In this document: one piece after another, positions 43,213 through 52,390 of the stretch
How the letters are laid out: every line of letters starts with the position of its first letter
How positions within the stretch are numbered: the stretch's first letter is position 1
Assembly (NCBI RefSeq): GCF_029892845.1
Contig: NZ_JARXVT010000002.1
Span: 248,001 to 312,000 of the forward strand
Direction: 5' to 3'
Source of the DNA: Aurantimicrobium minutum
GTDB lineage: Bacteria > Actinomycetota > Actinomycetes > Actinomycetales > Microbacteriaceae
Length of the DNA stretch: 64,000 nt
The notes under the pieces: generated by a model
The model's input: only the letters and a program-made list of their open reading frames with translations
What the model was told of the DNA's origin: nothing
Database searches by the model: none
Program-made: the position numbers and the translations under genes

Positions 43213-44154
43213 TTATCGAGACAGGCCCATGAGAGTAATCAGTTCCCAGAGAGTGTGAGCTGCAGCTAAACCGGTGATTCCCGCGTGGTCATATGCAGGT
43301 GCGACTTCAACTACATCGCATCCAACGATGTTCAAGCCTCTGAGGCCCCTCAAAACAGAGAAGAATTCGCGGGTTGAGATACCTGCTACCTCAGGGGTTC
43401 CAGTTCCGGGAGCATGCGCTGGATCAAGAACGTCAATATCCACCGAAATATATACGGGTCCTGTTCCGACCCTTCGCTGAATTTGAGAAACAAGGTCTTC
43501 AATGGATCGATTTTGGAACTCTTGAGCATGGATTATTTCAAATCCTGCCTGGCCATCCTCTACCAATTCCACAGGGTCATAGATTCCACCACGAATACCC
43601 ACATGCTGGCAGCGGTTGAGGTCCATTAAGCCCTCTTCAGCTGCGCGCCTGAATGGTGATCCGTGCCAAATTGATTCGCCATAAAGAACATCCCAGGTAT
43701 CTAGATGTGCATCAAAGTGAATCACTGCAACTGGCCCGTGAGCAGCATGAGCTGCTCGTAACAGTGGCAGAGCAATTGTGTGGTCTCCACCCATGGCCGC
43801 AATGCGAGTACCCGACGAAGTTAGTGCTTTTGCTGCAGTTTCGATTTTCTCAACTGCGCGAACGATGTTGTATGGCTCGACGGGGATATCTCCCGCGTCG
43901 GCAACCTGAAGTTCCTTGAACGGAAAAGCATCCAGATACTGGTGATAGGGGTGTAGCTGGCGTGATTGTTCACGAATATGTGCCGGGCCAAAACGAGCAC
44001 CTGGGCGGAAGCTGGTGCCCGAATCAAAAGGAACTCCGACAACCGCGATATCTACTTTTTCAACGTCCGCCGCCATCGGAAGAAGTGCAAAAGTTGCAAT
44101 CCCTGCGAATCTTGGACCAAATTCTTCTTCGTCACGCTGACCGATAATGCTCAT
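43213..44154 (-). CDS. Agmatinase/ureohydrolase-family protein
   Basis: A 313-residue manganese ureohydrolase that releases urea from a guanidino compound. All metal motifs are present: GGDHTIALP, HFDAHLDTWD and SVDIDVLDPAHAPGTGTPE. The arrangement favours agmatinase (SpeB) or guanidinobutyrase over arginase. No polyamine or urease genes are nearby, so the exact substrate remains open. Confidence 0.9.
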   Translation of the reverse strand: MSIIGQRDEEEFGPRFAGIATFALLPMAADVEKVDIAVVGVPFDSGTSFRPGARFGPAHIREQSRQLHPYHQYLDAFPFKELQVADAGDIPVEPYNIVRAVEKIETAAKALTSSGTRIAAMGGDHTIALPLLRAAHAAHGPVAVIHFDAHLDTWDVLYGESIWHGSPFRRAAEEGLMDLNRCQHVGIRGGIYDPVELVEDGQAGFEIIHAQEFQNRSIEDLVSQIQRRVGTGPVYISVDIDVLDPAHAPGTGTPEVAGISTREFFSVLRGLRGLNIVGCDVVEVAPAYDHAGITGLAAAHTLWELITLMGLSR

Positions 44155-44196
44155 TGTTTCAGCCTCTCATGGCCAGTATGTGTTGGCAATAAAGAA

Positions 44197-44224
44197 AGGG
44201 CGGAAAGCCGAAGCTTTCCGCCCT
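44197..44224 (-). terminator. Terminator after rplI
   Basis: A 12-bp perfect stem (44197-44208 with 44213-44224) around a 4-nt CGAA loop, followed on the minus strand by TTCTTTATT. It ends the rpsF-ssb-rpsR-rplI operon. Confidence 0.9.
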
Positions 44225-44244
44225 CTGCGGTTCTTTACAGGGAA

Positions 44245-44697
44245 TTACTTTGCAGCAACAACCTGGATGGTGATGGTTGCAACGATGTCGTCACGCAGAC
44301 GAACGGTTGCTTCGTGCTCACCGGTGAACTTGATGGGGTTTGCCATCTCGATCTTGCGCTTGTCGATTGCACCGATGCCGGCGCTCTCTACTGCAGCAGC
44401 AATGTGATCGGTCTTGACCGAACCAAAGAGACGACCATCCTGACCAGTCTTGACAGCAAGCTTGACCTTGGTGCCTTCGATCTTGGCCTTGAGTGCCTGT
44501 GCCTCTTCGAGGGTTGCGAGTTCGCGAGCGGTACGAGCAGCACGAATCTGCTCAACCTGCTTCTCGCCGCCACGTGACCATGCAACTGCAAGGCCCTGAG
44601 GAATGAGGTAGTTACGGGCAAAACCGTTCTTTACCTCGACAACGTCGCCTGCCGAACCAACGCCGGAGACTTCATTCGTAAGAATCAACTTAGACAT
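44245..44697 (-). CDS. rplI: 50S ribosomal protein L9
   Basis: A 150-residue L9. The N-terminal domain [33 protein letters not shown] (read in parts) is highly conserved. A long connecting helix and the C-terminal RNA-binding domain with [16 protein letters not shown] follow. It is the last gene of the rpsF operon, 11 nt after rpsR. Confidence 0.97.
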   Translation of the reverse strand: MSKLILTNEVSGVGSAGDVVEVKNGFARNYLIPQGLAVAWSRGGEKQVEQIRAARTARELATLEEAQALKAKIEGTKVKLAVKTGQDGRLFGSVKTDHIAAAVESAGIGAIDKRKIEMANPIKFTGEHEATVRLRDDIVATITIQVVAAK

Positions 44698-44708
44698 GTT
44701 CGAACTCC

Positions 44709-44972
44709 TTAGCGGCCAGCGCCTGCATAGGGAAGAAGAGCCATCTCGCGGGCGTTCTTAACTGCCTTGGCGATGAGGCGCTGCTCCTGGACAGAAACAC
44801 CGGTGATACGGCGAGCGCGGATCTTTCCACGCTCAGAAACGAACTTGCGAAGAGTGGCGACGTCTTTGTAGTCGATCACACCAACGCGGATAGCCTTCGC
44901 AGGTGCGAGAGCCTTAGCGCCCTTGCCACCGCGGAGTGGCTTGCGGGCTCCGCCGCTAGCTTTTCCAGCCAT
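44709..44972 (-). CDS. rpsR: 30S ribosomal protein S18
   Basis: An 87-residue S18 with [32 protein letters not shown] and the C-terminal AREMALLPY. The zinc-type cysteines of some paralogues are absent, indicating the zinc-free form. It pairs with S6 on the platform of the small subunit. Confidence 0.97.
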   Translation of the reverse strand: MAGKASGGARKPLRGGKGAKALAPAKAIRVGVIDYKDVATLRKFVSERGKIRARRITGVSVQEQRLIAKAVKNAREMALLPYAGAGR

Positions 44973-45036
44973 GATTACCTAACTTTCGTAAATTTTTTAT
45001 CAAGGATCAACGTGCGTTGAGCCCGAAGAGGATTGT

Positions 45037-45516
45037 TTAGAACGGCGTATCGTCTGCGGGGATACCGGGGGTGTTCCAAGGGTCTGCTGCAGGAGCGGTT
45101 GGCGAACCCCAAGGTTCGTCATTGCCTGCAGGGACTCCGGGGCGACCCGAGGATGCCGCGCGGCTCACAGTTGCCGTGGCGTAGCGAAGCGAGGGACCGA
45201 TCTCATCTACTTCGAGTTCGATCGTGGTTCGCTTTTCGCCTTCCTTGGTCTCATACGAGCGCTGCTTGAGTCGACCGGTTGCGATGACGCGGGAGCCCTT
45301 AGTCAGGCTGCCTGCGACGTGCTCGGCAAACTCGCGCCAGACGCTGGCACGAAGGAAGAGAGCCTCGCCATCTTTCCACTCGCTTGATGCGCGATCGAAA
45401 TTGCGCGGAGTGGAGGCGATGGTGAAGTTGGCGACTGCGAGTCCGTTCTGCGTGTAACGCAGTTCGGGGTCACTCGTGAGGTTTCCCACAACGGTGATGA
45501 CTGTTTCGCCGGCCAT
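45037..45516 (-). CDS. ssb: Single-stranded DNA-binding protein
   Basis: A 159-residue SSB with an N-terminal OB fold ([27 protein letters not shown]) and a short glycine/proline-containing linker. It ends in the acidic tip DDTPF, which recruits replication and repair proteins. The linker is shorter than in many actinobacterial SSBs. It lies between rpsF and rpsR. Confidence 0.95.
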   Translation of the reverse strand: MAGETVITVVGNLTSDPELRYTQNGLAVANFTIASTPRNFDRASSEWKDGEALFLRASVWREFAEHVAGSLTKGSRVIATGRLKQRSYETKEGEKRTTIELEVDEIGPSLRYATATVSRAASSGRPGVPAGNDEPWGSPTAPAADPWNTPGIPADDTPF

Positions 45517-45521
45517 GTTAC

Positions 45522-45899
45522 TTACGCGTCCTTCGAAGCCTTGGCGGGAGCAGCAGCCTTGCGGGCAGCCTTCTCGTCAGCGAGCTTTGCAGCAGCGGCA
45601 ACCATAGCGATGGCTTCCTCTGCACGCAGAACCTTGGTGCGCATGACAGCTTCGGAAAGCTTCAGCTGGCGGTCGAGCTCGACAGTTGCGTCGGCGCTAG
45701 ACGTGAAGTTAACGACGGCATAGATGCCCTCGGACTTCTTGTTGATCTCGTAAGCCAAACGACGCTTACCCCAGATGTCAACGTTCTCGATGGTTCCACC
45801 ATCGTTACGAATGACGTTGAGGAATTTGTCGAGGCTGGGAGCTACGGTGCGCTCATCGATCTCTGGATCGAGGATGACCATCAACTCGTACTGATGCAT
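45522..45899 (-). CDS. rpsF: 30S ribosomal protein S6
   Basis: A 125-residue S6 beginning [19 protein letters not shown], with [21 protein letters not shown] in the middle and an Ala/Lys-rich tail. It heads the operon rpsF-ssb-rpsR-rplI. GGAGG precedes the ATG. Confidence 0.97.
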   Translation of the reverse strand: MHQYELMVILDPEIDERTVAPSLDKFLNVIRNDGGTIENVDIWGKRRLAYEINKKSEGIYAVVNFTSSADATVELDRQLKLSEAVMRTKVLRAEEAIAMVAAAAKLADEKAARKAAAPAKASKDA

Positions 45900-45928
45900 G
45901 ACTAACCCACCTCCTTCGGACTAAAACG

Positions 45929-45947
45929 GATACAGGCGGTCTGTATC
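45929..45947 (-). promoter_or_regulatory. Candidate S6:S18-binding leader hairpin
   Basis: On the minus strand, 30 nt before the rpsF start, GATACAG pairs with CTGTATC around the loop ACCGC. The CCG trinucleotide in the loop recalls the published S6:S18 autoregulatory mRNA motif; a second CCG lies just before the Shine-Dalgarno sequence. Confidence 0.4.
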
Positions 45948-46067
45948 AGGAGGGTTGTGCATGTGCCATCTGAGGAGGCCGGATATTTCCGGCGCACAGA
46001 CAACTTCCCCAGTCTAGACCGGGATTGGGCGTTAATCCAATCCGGGTCAGCCGTGCATCGGCTTGAA

Positions 46068-47492
46068 CTAGCGGTTTGCCCACCAGGCGAGCAGGCGTTC
46101 GCGGGCGAGGTCTGCCCCAATGGGCCCCTCGTCCAAGCGAACGTTCAAGAGGTAGTTATAGGCCTCGCCAACCTCGCGGCCAGCAGGAATACCCAGGATT
46201 GCCATGATTTCTTCGCCGTTGAGATCGGGGCGCACTGCCGCCATCTCTTCAGCTTCGGAGAGTTCGGCGATGCGGTTCTCGAGGTCGTCATAAGCAAAGG
46301 CAAGGCGATCAGCCTTGCGCTTATTGCGCGTGGTCACATCTGCACGGGTCAGGATGTGAAGTCTTTCCAGAAGGTCACCGGCATCACGGGCATAGCGGCG
46401 CACTGCAGAGTCACTCCAGGCTGCATCGGAATAGCCAAAGAAGCGCAGGTGAAGTTCAATCAGACGTGCCACGTTTTGCGTGGTTTCCTTGTCGAAACGC
46501 AAAGCCTTCATTCGCTTGACGGAGAGTTTTGCACCGACGAGGTCGTGGTGGTGGAAGCTCACTGCGCCACCCGTTTCCAACTGACGCGTCGCGGGCTTGC
46601 CAATGTCGTGCAGTAGCGCAGCAAGGCGCAGGGTCAGATCCCCTGCTTCTCCAGGGTGACGTTCTTGTTCAAGATCAATAGCTTGTTCCAACACCGTCAG
46701 GCTGTGTTCATAGACATCTTTGTGGTGGTGGTGTTCGTCCACTTCCAAGCGCAGCGCTGGAATTTCTGGGAGGACATAGCCAGCGATACCCGTGCTCACT
46801 AGAAGTTCAATGCCGGCGCGAGGCTTGTCCGTGAGCAACAGCTTGCAGAGTTCTTCATTGACGCGCTCTGCGGAGATGTTCTCGATCGAGCTCGCGAACT
46901 CGGTCATTGCCCATTCAGTTTCTGCATCCAGCTGGAAACCCAGCTGGGAAGAGAACCGGGCAGCGCGCATCATGCGCAGGGGATCTTCAGTAAATGAGAC
47001 TTCCGCTGACTTGGGTGCGCGGAGAATTCCTGCCATCAAGTCTTCAACGCCACCTGACGGGTCAACAAGAACGAGCTCGGGCAAGCGCACAGCCATGGCG
47101 TTCACGCGGAAGTCCCGGCGAGAGAGGTCCTCTTCGAGGCTGTCGCCGAATGCAACAACCGGCTTTCGCGTCTTGCCGTCGTACTGGTCTGCGCGATAGG
47201 TCGTGATTTCGACCTTTTCGCCCGCGATCTGGGCACCAATCGTGCCAAAGTCGCGGCCGATGTCCCAGTGGGCTTCTGAAATGGGTTCGACCACACGAAT
47301 GATGTCATCGGGGAGCGCATTGGTGGTGAAGTCGAGGTCATGGACTGCGTGCCCCAAGAACGCATCGCGAACAGGGCCGCCGACAAGTGCGAGTTCGTAT
47401 CCGGCATCAGCAAATGCTGCCGCCAAGCGTGAAACGCTGGGCGACTTACTCAACTGAGTAATCGATTCGATTGCGGAGGCGACACTGTGCAT
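46068..47492 (-). CDS. cca: CCA tRNA nucleotidyltransferase with HD domain
   Basis: A 474-residue class II tRNA nucleotidyltransferase. The catalytic GGPVRD near residue 38 and DLDFTT follow the polymerase-beta pattern. SRRDFRVNAMA and RMMRAARF are the next conserved blocks. A central HD domain has HHKDVYEHSLTVL and LLHDIGKP. It adds or repairs the 3' CCA of tRNAs. It is divergent from the DUF6049 gene, with 61 nt between them. Confidence 0.94.
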   Translation of the reverse strand: MHSVASAIESITQLSKSPSVSRLAAAFADAGYELALVGGPVRDAFLGHAVHDLDFTTNALPDDIIRVVEPISEAHWDIGRDFGTIGAQIAGEKVEITTYRADQYDGKTRKPVVAFGDSLEEDLSRRDFRVNAMAVRLPELVLVDPSGGVEDLMAGILRAPKSAEVSFTEDPLRMMRAARFSSQLGFQLDAETEWAMTEFASSIENISAERVNEELCKLLLTDKPRAGIELLVSTGIAGYVLPEIPALRLEVDEHHHHKDVYEHSLTVLEQAIDLEQERHPGEAGDLTLRLAALLHDIGKPATRQLETGGAVSFHHHDLVGAKLSVKRMKALRFDKETTQNVARLIELHLRFFGYSDAAWSDSAVRRYARDAGDLLERLHILTRADVTTRNKRKADRLAFAYDDLENRIAELSEAEEMAAVRPDLNGEEIMAILGIPAGREVGEAYNYLLNVRLDEGPIGADLARERLLAWWANR

Positions 47493-47541
47493 TTCCCGTC
47501 ATTCTACGGGGAGCATCAGGAAGTTCTTCGGTTGCGACGCC

Positions 47542-47547
47542 TACAAT
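47542..47547 (+). promoter_or_regulatory. Probable leaderless -10 element (TACAAT)
   Basis: TACAAT ends 6 nt before the ATG at 47554, again pointing to a leaderless transcript. Confidence 0.5.
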
Positions 47548-47553
47548 GGCAGG

Positions 47554-49539
47554 ATGCCTTCCCTGCTGATTCGACGCGTCGCACTGTCGCTTTCAGCAGC
47601 CTTCGTCGCTCTGTTGCTTCTTGTCGCCGGCATTGTTTCATCGAATCTTCCCCCAGCACAGGCAGCAGAAAACGCCACCGTAGTGATCACTCCCTCTGTG
47701 GTGAGCGCAGGCCCAGGCCAAAACCTTACGGTCACCGTGAGCGTGACCAATTCTGGTTCGCAAACTCTGGCTGTGGGCGAGGCGATTATTACCGCGCCCT
47801 CCGCTGCCATCACAACAGTTGCAGATCTCGATGCCTGGTTTGCGACAGAGGATGAAGAAGCTCAGCCTGGTCGTTATCTCGCCACGGTTGATATTCCAGA
47901 GATCCTCGCTGGCAAAACCGTCGACGTCTCCGTTGAGCTCCCGCTCAATTCCGGTCGTTTCGGCGGAATCTGGGGTGCTCGAGGTCTCGCAGCGAATTAC
48001 CTGCTCAATGACGAAAGCACCGCAACCGGGCGTTCTTCGTTTGTGTGGACTCCTTCATCGCCTGACACAAAGGCAGCCTTCACCGGAATTCTGGCGATTG
48101 TTCCCCCGCCCAGCACATCTGGTCTGCTCACCGCAGCAGAGTTGACGGAACTTACTGGCCCCAGTGGCATTTTGACCCGCCAGTTGGCTGTTGCCCAGGG
48201 TCGCCCCGTTGCCGTGGGCATTGACCCTCGCATTCTTGGCTCGATTGAGGCATTGGGGGACACCGCTCCAGATGGTGTTACTTTGTGGCTGCAAGCACTG
48301 AAGGCACTCCCCAATGAAAGCTTCCTGCTGGCTTGGGCAGATGCCGACATTTCAGCCCAAGCCCAGGCAGGTTCGTCGACTTTGTTGACTCCGTCCACCA
48401 GTGACGTCATCACTCCCCTGGTTCTTGATGAGGCCTCTGCTTCACCGGCTCCCACTGCATCGCCTGCCCCCGTTGTGGCGCCCCTATTTACCCCCACGCT
48501 GAACTCGATTGCGTGGCCAGCTGGTAACTCAGTAATTGCGTCTGACCTGGGTATTTTATCTGCCAGTGGGCTCACCACTTCCATTCTTTCCTCTGGGAAT
48601 GTGGCCGGAGACAATATGTCTTCAGGTCTCGCTGCGGGTCTCCCCAGCCTGGTGACGTTGAACGGGTTAAGTTCGGCGCTGAATAACAATGACGTGTCCC
48701 GTGCAGCGTCATATGTTGCCGTGTCAGCCGTGGATGACACTCAAGCTGGGCGAGCGTTTGCTGCGTTGCCACGTGAAACATTCAGCATTACGGGACTGTC
48801 CAAGCTGGGCCAAACCCTGGACACTCTGTTAGGGCAAAGCTGGGTAAGTTCAGGAACTCTCTCCAGTGGCTTGAGTGCAGCTACTTCTTCACTGGAGATC
48901 GTGGATTCTCCCGAGTCTTCCCAGCGAATCTCGGTTGCCAGTAGCTTGATTGCTCGCAATGCCCAGGTTGCGTCTTTCGCTACCATCGCTGAAGACCCCA
49001 GTTTGATCACAAGCCCTGCCTCACGTGAGTTGGCTGCAGTGTTGTCTGTGGGATGGCTCGGTAATGACGAGTGGTCCACGGCCGTTTCTGAAAGCCTGCG
49101 CAACAGTGAGAAAGTGCTGACATCGGTCTCTGTTGTCACCAGCAGCACCATCAACATGGTCGGTGGACAGGCCAATATTCCTATCTCCGTGCTCAACTCA
49201 CTGCTTCAGCCGGTGACTGTCATGGTCAATGCCGACCCCAACAACGCTCGGTTGATTGTTCAGGGCTCGGAGAAAGTCACGATTCAGCCCGAATCACAAG
49301 CTAAGGCACAAATCCCTGTTCAGGCCCAAGTTAGTAACGGTAGCTCGATCCTGACGGTGAGCTTGCAATCAGTTGATGGCGTGCCCGTGGGAGAGCCCGT
49401 TGCTATCCCCATCAATGTTCGTGCTGATTGGGAAACCTGGGGGCTCGGTGCAGTGGCACTAGCTTTTGTGGGCTTGCTTACCGCCGGTGTGATCAGAACG
49501 GTTCGTCGCCGTAAATCAGGATCTGTCAGCACTTCCTAA
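47554..49539 (+). CDS. DUF6049-family secreted/membrane protein
   Basis: A 661-residue envelope protein. A signal peptide ends near residue 37 (PAQA-AEN). A Ser/Thr/Ala-rich extracellular region begins with an Ig-like segment (SVVSAGPGQNLTVTVSVTNSGSQ in parts). One C-terminal membrane helix (about 630-650) is followed by basic residues. This family is conserved next to murJ and cca in Actinobacteria and is thought to be linked to cell-envelope assembly; no enzyme activity is known. Here murJ is absent and trxB follows. Confidence 0.8.
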   Translation: MPSLLIRRVALSLSAAFVALLLLVAGIVSSNLPPAQAAENATVVITPSVVSAGPGQNLTVTVSVTNSGSQTLAVGEAIITAPSAAITTVADLDAWFATEDEEAQPGRYLATVDIPEILAGKTVDVSVELPLNSGRFGGIWGARGLAANYLLNDESTATGRSSFVWTPSSPDTKAAFTGILAIVPPPSTSGLLTAAELTELTGPSGILTRQLAVAQGRPVAVGIDPRILGSIEALGDTAPDGVTLWLQALKALPNESFLLAWADADISAQAQAGSSTLLTPSTSDVITPLVLDEASASPAPTASPAPVVAPLFTPTLNSIAWPAGNSVIASDLGILSASGLTTSILSSGNVAGDNMSSGLAAGLPSLVTLNGLSSALNNNDVSRAASYVAVSAVDDTQAGRAFAALPRETFSITGLSKLGQTLDTLLGQSWVSSGTLSSGLSAATSSLEIVDSPESSQRISVASSLIARNAQVASFATIAEDPSLITSPASRELAAVLSVGWLGNDEWSTAVSESLRNSEKVLTSVSVVTSSTINMVGGQANIPISVLNSLLQPVTVMVNADPNNARLIVQGSEKVTIQPESQAKAQIPVQAQVSNGSSILTVSLQSVDGVPVGEPVAIPINVRADWETWGLGAVALAFVGLLTAGVIRTVRRRKSGSVSTS

Positions 49540-49675
49540 ACTGCTCTGAATATTTCCCCCACTATTCACCTTCGGCACCCCACATATCTCCAGCTTTCGG
49601 GAATAACCGGCCAGTAGACTGGGTTTACTTCTGTGCCTGTACTTCAGGCATTCTCTTCCTTTTCTTGGAGTTTTT

Positions 49676-50629
49676 GTGCGTCAAGTCATCATCATTGGTT
49701 CGGGTCCAGCTGGCTACACCGCTGCGATCTATGCTGCTCGCGCAAACTTCAAGCCCCTGGTAATCGCGTCCTCTGTTGAAGCAGGTGGCGAACTGATGAA
49801 CACCACTGAGGTGGAGAACTTCCCCGGTTTCCCTGAAGGAATCATGGGTCCTGAACTCATGATGAAGATGCAGGAACAGGCAGAGAAGTTCGGTGCCGAA
49901 ATCCTGATGGATGACGTTGTCAGCCTGGAGCTTGCAGGAGACGTCAAGCGCGTCACCACTGGTGGTGGCCAGACATTCGAGGCACTCAGCGTGATCTTTG
50001 CTACTGGTTCTGCCAACCGTAAGCTCGGCCTTCCTGACGAAGACCGCCTCTCTGGTCACGGTGTTTCCTGGTGTGCAACCTGCGATGGCTTCTTCTTCCG
50101 CCAGAAGACGGTCGCCATCGTCGGCGGTGGCGACTCCGCCATGGAAGAAGCCAACTTCCTCACTCGCTTTGCGGACAAGGTCTATGTCATTCACCGTTCC
50201 GAGACGCTGCGTGCCTCGAAGATCATGCAGGACCGCGCCATGGCAAACCCCAAGATTGAATTCCTGTGGAACTCCACGATTGACTCGCTCAATGGTGCTG
50301 AGTCACTCACCGGTGTGACCATCAAGAACACGGTTACCGGTGATCTCAGCGAGGTTGAACTTCAAGGATTGTTCATTGCCATTGGTAATGACCCCCGCAC
50401 CCAGCTCATTCACGGACAATTGGACCTCGCACCTGAGGGAACCGTTGCAGTGAAGGGTCGCACCTCCAAGACCAACCTCACCGGTGTCTTTGCTGCCGGT
50501 GACGTGGTTGACCCCACCTACCGCCAGGCAGTTACTGCCGCAGCGAGCGGAACTGTTGCTGCACTAGATGCAGAGCACTACCTCCAATCACTTCCTGCCG
50601 AGTTGCTCGCGCAGGCCGAAAACAACTAA
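49676..50629 (+). CDS. trxB: Thioredoxin reductase
   Basis: A 317-residue low-molecular-weight thioredoxin reductase. The FAD loop GSGPAGYTAA is at residue 8, the redox cysteines Cys133 and Cys136 are in WCATCDG, and the NADPH loop is GGGDSAMEEA. The start is GTG at 49676 with TTGGAG upstream. It transfers electrons from NADPH to the thioredoxin encoded 15 nt downstream. Confidence 0.96.
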   Translation: MRQVIIIGSGPAGYTAAIYAARANFKPLVIASSVEAGGELMNTTEVENFPGFPEGIMGPELMMKMQEQAEKFGAEILMDDVVSLELAGDVKRVTTGGGQTFEALSVIFATGSANRKLGLPDEDRLSGHGVSWCATCDGFFFRQKTVAIVGGGDSAMEEANFLTRFADKVYVIHRSETLRASKIMQDRAMANPKIEFLWNSTIDSLNGAESLTGVTIKNTVTGDLSEVELQGLFIAIGNDPRTQLIHGQLDLAPEGTVAVKGRTSKTNLTGVFAAGDVVDPTYRQAVTAAASGTVAALDAEHYLQSLPAELLAQAENN

Positions 50630-50644
50630 TTACTAGGAGAAATC

Positions 50645-50971
50645 ATGTCTGCAGCACCCGCAGTTACTGACGCAAGCTTCGACGCAGACGTCCTCAAGAG
50701 CGGCAAGCCCGTTCTCGTTGACTTCTGGGCTGAATGGTGTGGCCCCTGCCGCGCAGTGGGTCCCATCCTCGACCAGATCCGTGCCGAGCACGGCGACAAG
50801 ATCGAGATCGTGAAGCTCAACGTGGACGAGAACCCTCAGACCGCGATGACCTACCAGATCACCTCCATCCCCGCGATGAAGGTCTTCGTCAACGGTGAGG
50901 TCACCAAGACCATCATCGGTGCCAAGCCCAAGCCAGCTCTCGAGCACGATCTCGCAGACTACATCGGCTAA
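50645..50971 (+). CDS. trxA: Thioredoxin
   Basis: A 108-residue thioredoxin with WCGPC at residues 31-35 and the cis-proline segment TSIPAMKVF. It is the cytoplasmic disulfide reductase partner of TrxB. TAGGAG lies before the ATG. Confidence 0.96.
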   Translation: MSAAPAVTDASFDADVLKSGKPVLVDFWAEWCGPCRAVGPILDQIRAEHGDKIEIVKLNVDENPQTAMTYQITSIPAMKVFVNGEVTKTIIGAKPKPALEHDLADYIG

Positions 50972-50982
50972 TTTTGCTTCAT

Positions 50983-51016
50983 CGTTGGCCGTCTGAGTCT
51001 TCTCAGGCGGCCAACG
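50983..51016 (+). terminator. Long hairpin after trxA
   Basis: A 15-bp stem (50983-50997 with 51002-51016, one G-U pair) with a 4-nt TCTT loop. It lacks a T-tract on the plus strand, so it is a terminator without a U-tract or a stabilising element. Confidence 0.6.
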
Positions 51017-51054
51017 GCAGTTAACCCCTAAAAATCCCAACTACGATTGACTAC

Positions 51055-52374
51055 GTGGCCGAGAATAACGAGACCGGTCAAGGAATTAACCTTGATCCCT
51101 GGTTCAATCACTACGCCAGCCGTTCTGCCGGACTGAGCGCCTCAGAAGTGCGCGCCCTTTTCGCGGTGGCCTCTCGTCCCGAAGTTGTCTCTCTTGCCGG
51201 TGGCATGCCGTATGTTCGCGCGCTACCAGAGTCCCTGGTCAACGGTGCTCTCGAAAAGGTCATGAAAGACAACGGCCCCATGGCCATGCAATATGGCTCA
51301 GGTCAGGGCGTTCCTGCGTTGCGTGAGCAAATTCTGGAAATCATGGCCCTCGAAGGTATTTCTGCTTCGGTGGATGACGTTGTCGTCACCACTGGTAGCC
51401 AGCAGGCACTCGATCTCGTAACCAAGCTCTTCATTGATCCAGGTGACGTCATTCTGGCTGAAGCCCCCAGTTATGTGGGCGCTATTGGTGTTTTCCGCAG
51501 CTACCAGGCTGATGTGGTGCACGTTTTGATGGATGAGAACGGCCTCATTCCAGAGAAGCTCCGCGAAGCTATCGCTGAGGTAAAGGCGTCGGGGCGCACC
51601 ATCAAGTTCCTTTACACAATCCCGAATTTCCACAACCCTGCCGGTGTGACTCTCTCTGCAGAGCGTCGCCCTGAGATTCTGGAGATTTGCCAGAGCAACG
51701 GGATTCTCATCCTGGAAGACAACCCCTACGGTCTTCTTTCTTTCGAAGAAGACGTTCCTCCTGCAATTCGTTCACTCAACGATGATGGCGTGATCTATTT
51801 AGGGTCTTTCTCGAAGACGCTGGCTCCCGGATTCCGCGTGGGCTGGGCTTTGGCCCCCCACGCCATCCGCGAAAAGCTTGTTCTTGCGGCAGAAGCGGCC
51901 ATTTTGTGCCCCAGCTCGTTCAGCCAAATGGTGATTTCTGAATATTTGAGCCAGGCCGACTGGAAGGGTCAGATTGAAACCTTCCGCGGTGTCTACAAAG
52001 AGCGTCGCGATGCCATGCTTGAGGCTCTGGAAGAACACCTGCCTGACTTGAGCTGGAATGTGCCCAACGGCGGGTTCTACATCTGGTGCTCATTGCCCGA
52101 AAACCTCGATTCCAAGGCGATGTTGCCTCGTGCAGTAACCGAATTAGTTGCTTACACACCTGGAACTGCATTCTTCGCAGATGGTGGAGGACGTCAAAAC
52201 CTCCGTCTCTCCTTCTGCTACCCCACTCCTGAGAACATCAAGATCGGTATTCGTCGTCTTGCCACGGTGATCCGAGGTGAGCTGGATCTCCTTGCTGATT
52301 TCGCGGGAACTGGTTCCCTCACCGCTGCTGCCGGTGACGACAACGTCATTGCCCCACCACCTGACCTGAGCTAA
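51055..52374 (+). CDS. PLP-dependent aminotransferase, class I (2-aminoadipate-type)
   Basis: A 439-residue fold-type I aminotransferase of the LysN/MocR-like group. The Schiff-base lysine lies in GSFSKTLAPGFRVGW, and conserved PLP contacts are in TTGSQQALDL, PNFHNPAGVTLS and LEDNPYG. The amino-acid specificity is not deducible. The start is GTG at 51055; TACGAT ends 7 nt upstream, suggesting a leaderless message. This gene is usual between trxA and parB in the family neighbourhood. Confidence 0.9.
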   Translation: MAENNETGQGINLDPWFNHYASRSAGLSASEVRALFAVASRPEVVSLAGGMPYVRALPESLVNGALEKVMKDNGPMAMQYGSGQGVPALREQILEIMALEGISASVDDVVVTTGSQQALDLVTKLFIDPGDVILAEAPSYVGAIGVFRSYQADVVHVLMDENGLIPEKLREAIAEVKASGRTIKFLYTIPNFHNPAGVTLSAERRPEILEICQSNGILILEDNPYGLLSFEEDVPPAIRSLNDDGVIYLGSFSKTLAPGFRVGWALAPHAIREKLVLAAEAAILCPSSFSQMVISEYLSQADWKGQIETFRGVYKERRDAMLEALEEHLPDLSWNVPNGGFYIWCSLPENLDSKAMLPRAVTELVAYTPGTAFFADGGGRQNLRLSFCYPTPENIKIGIRRLATVIRGELDLLADFAGTGSLTAAAGDDNVIAPPPDLS

Positions 52375-52390
52375 GAACACGAGGCTATTT

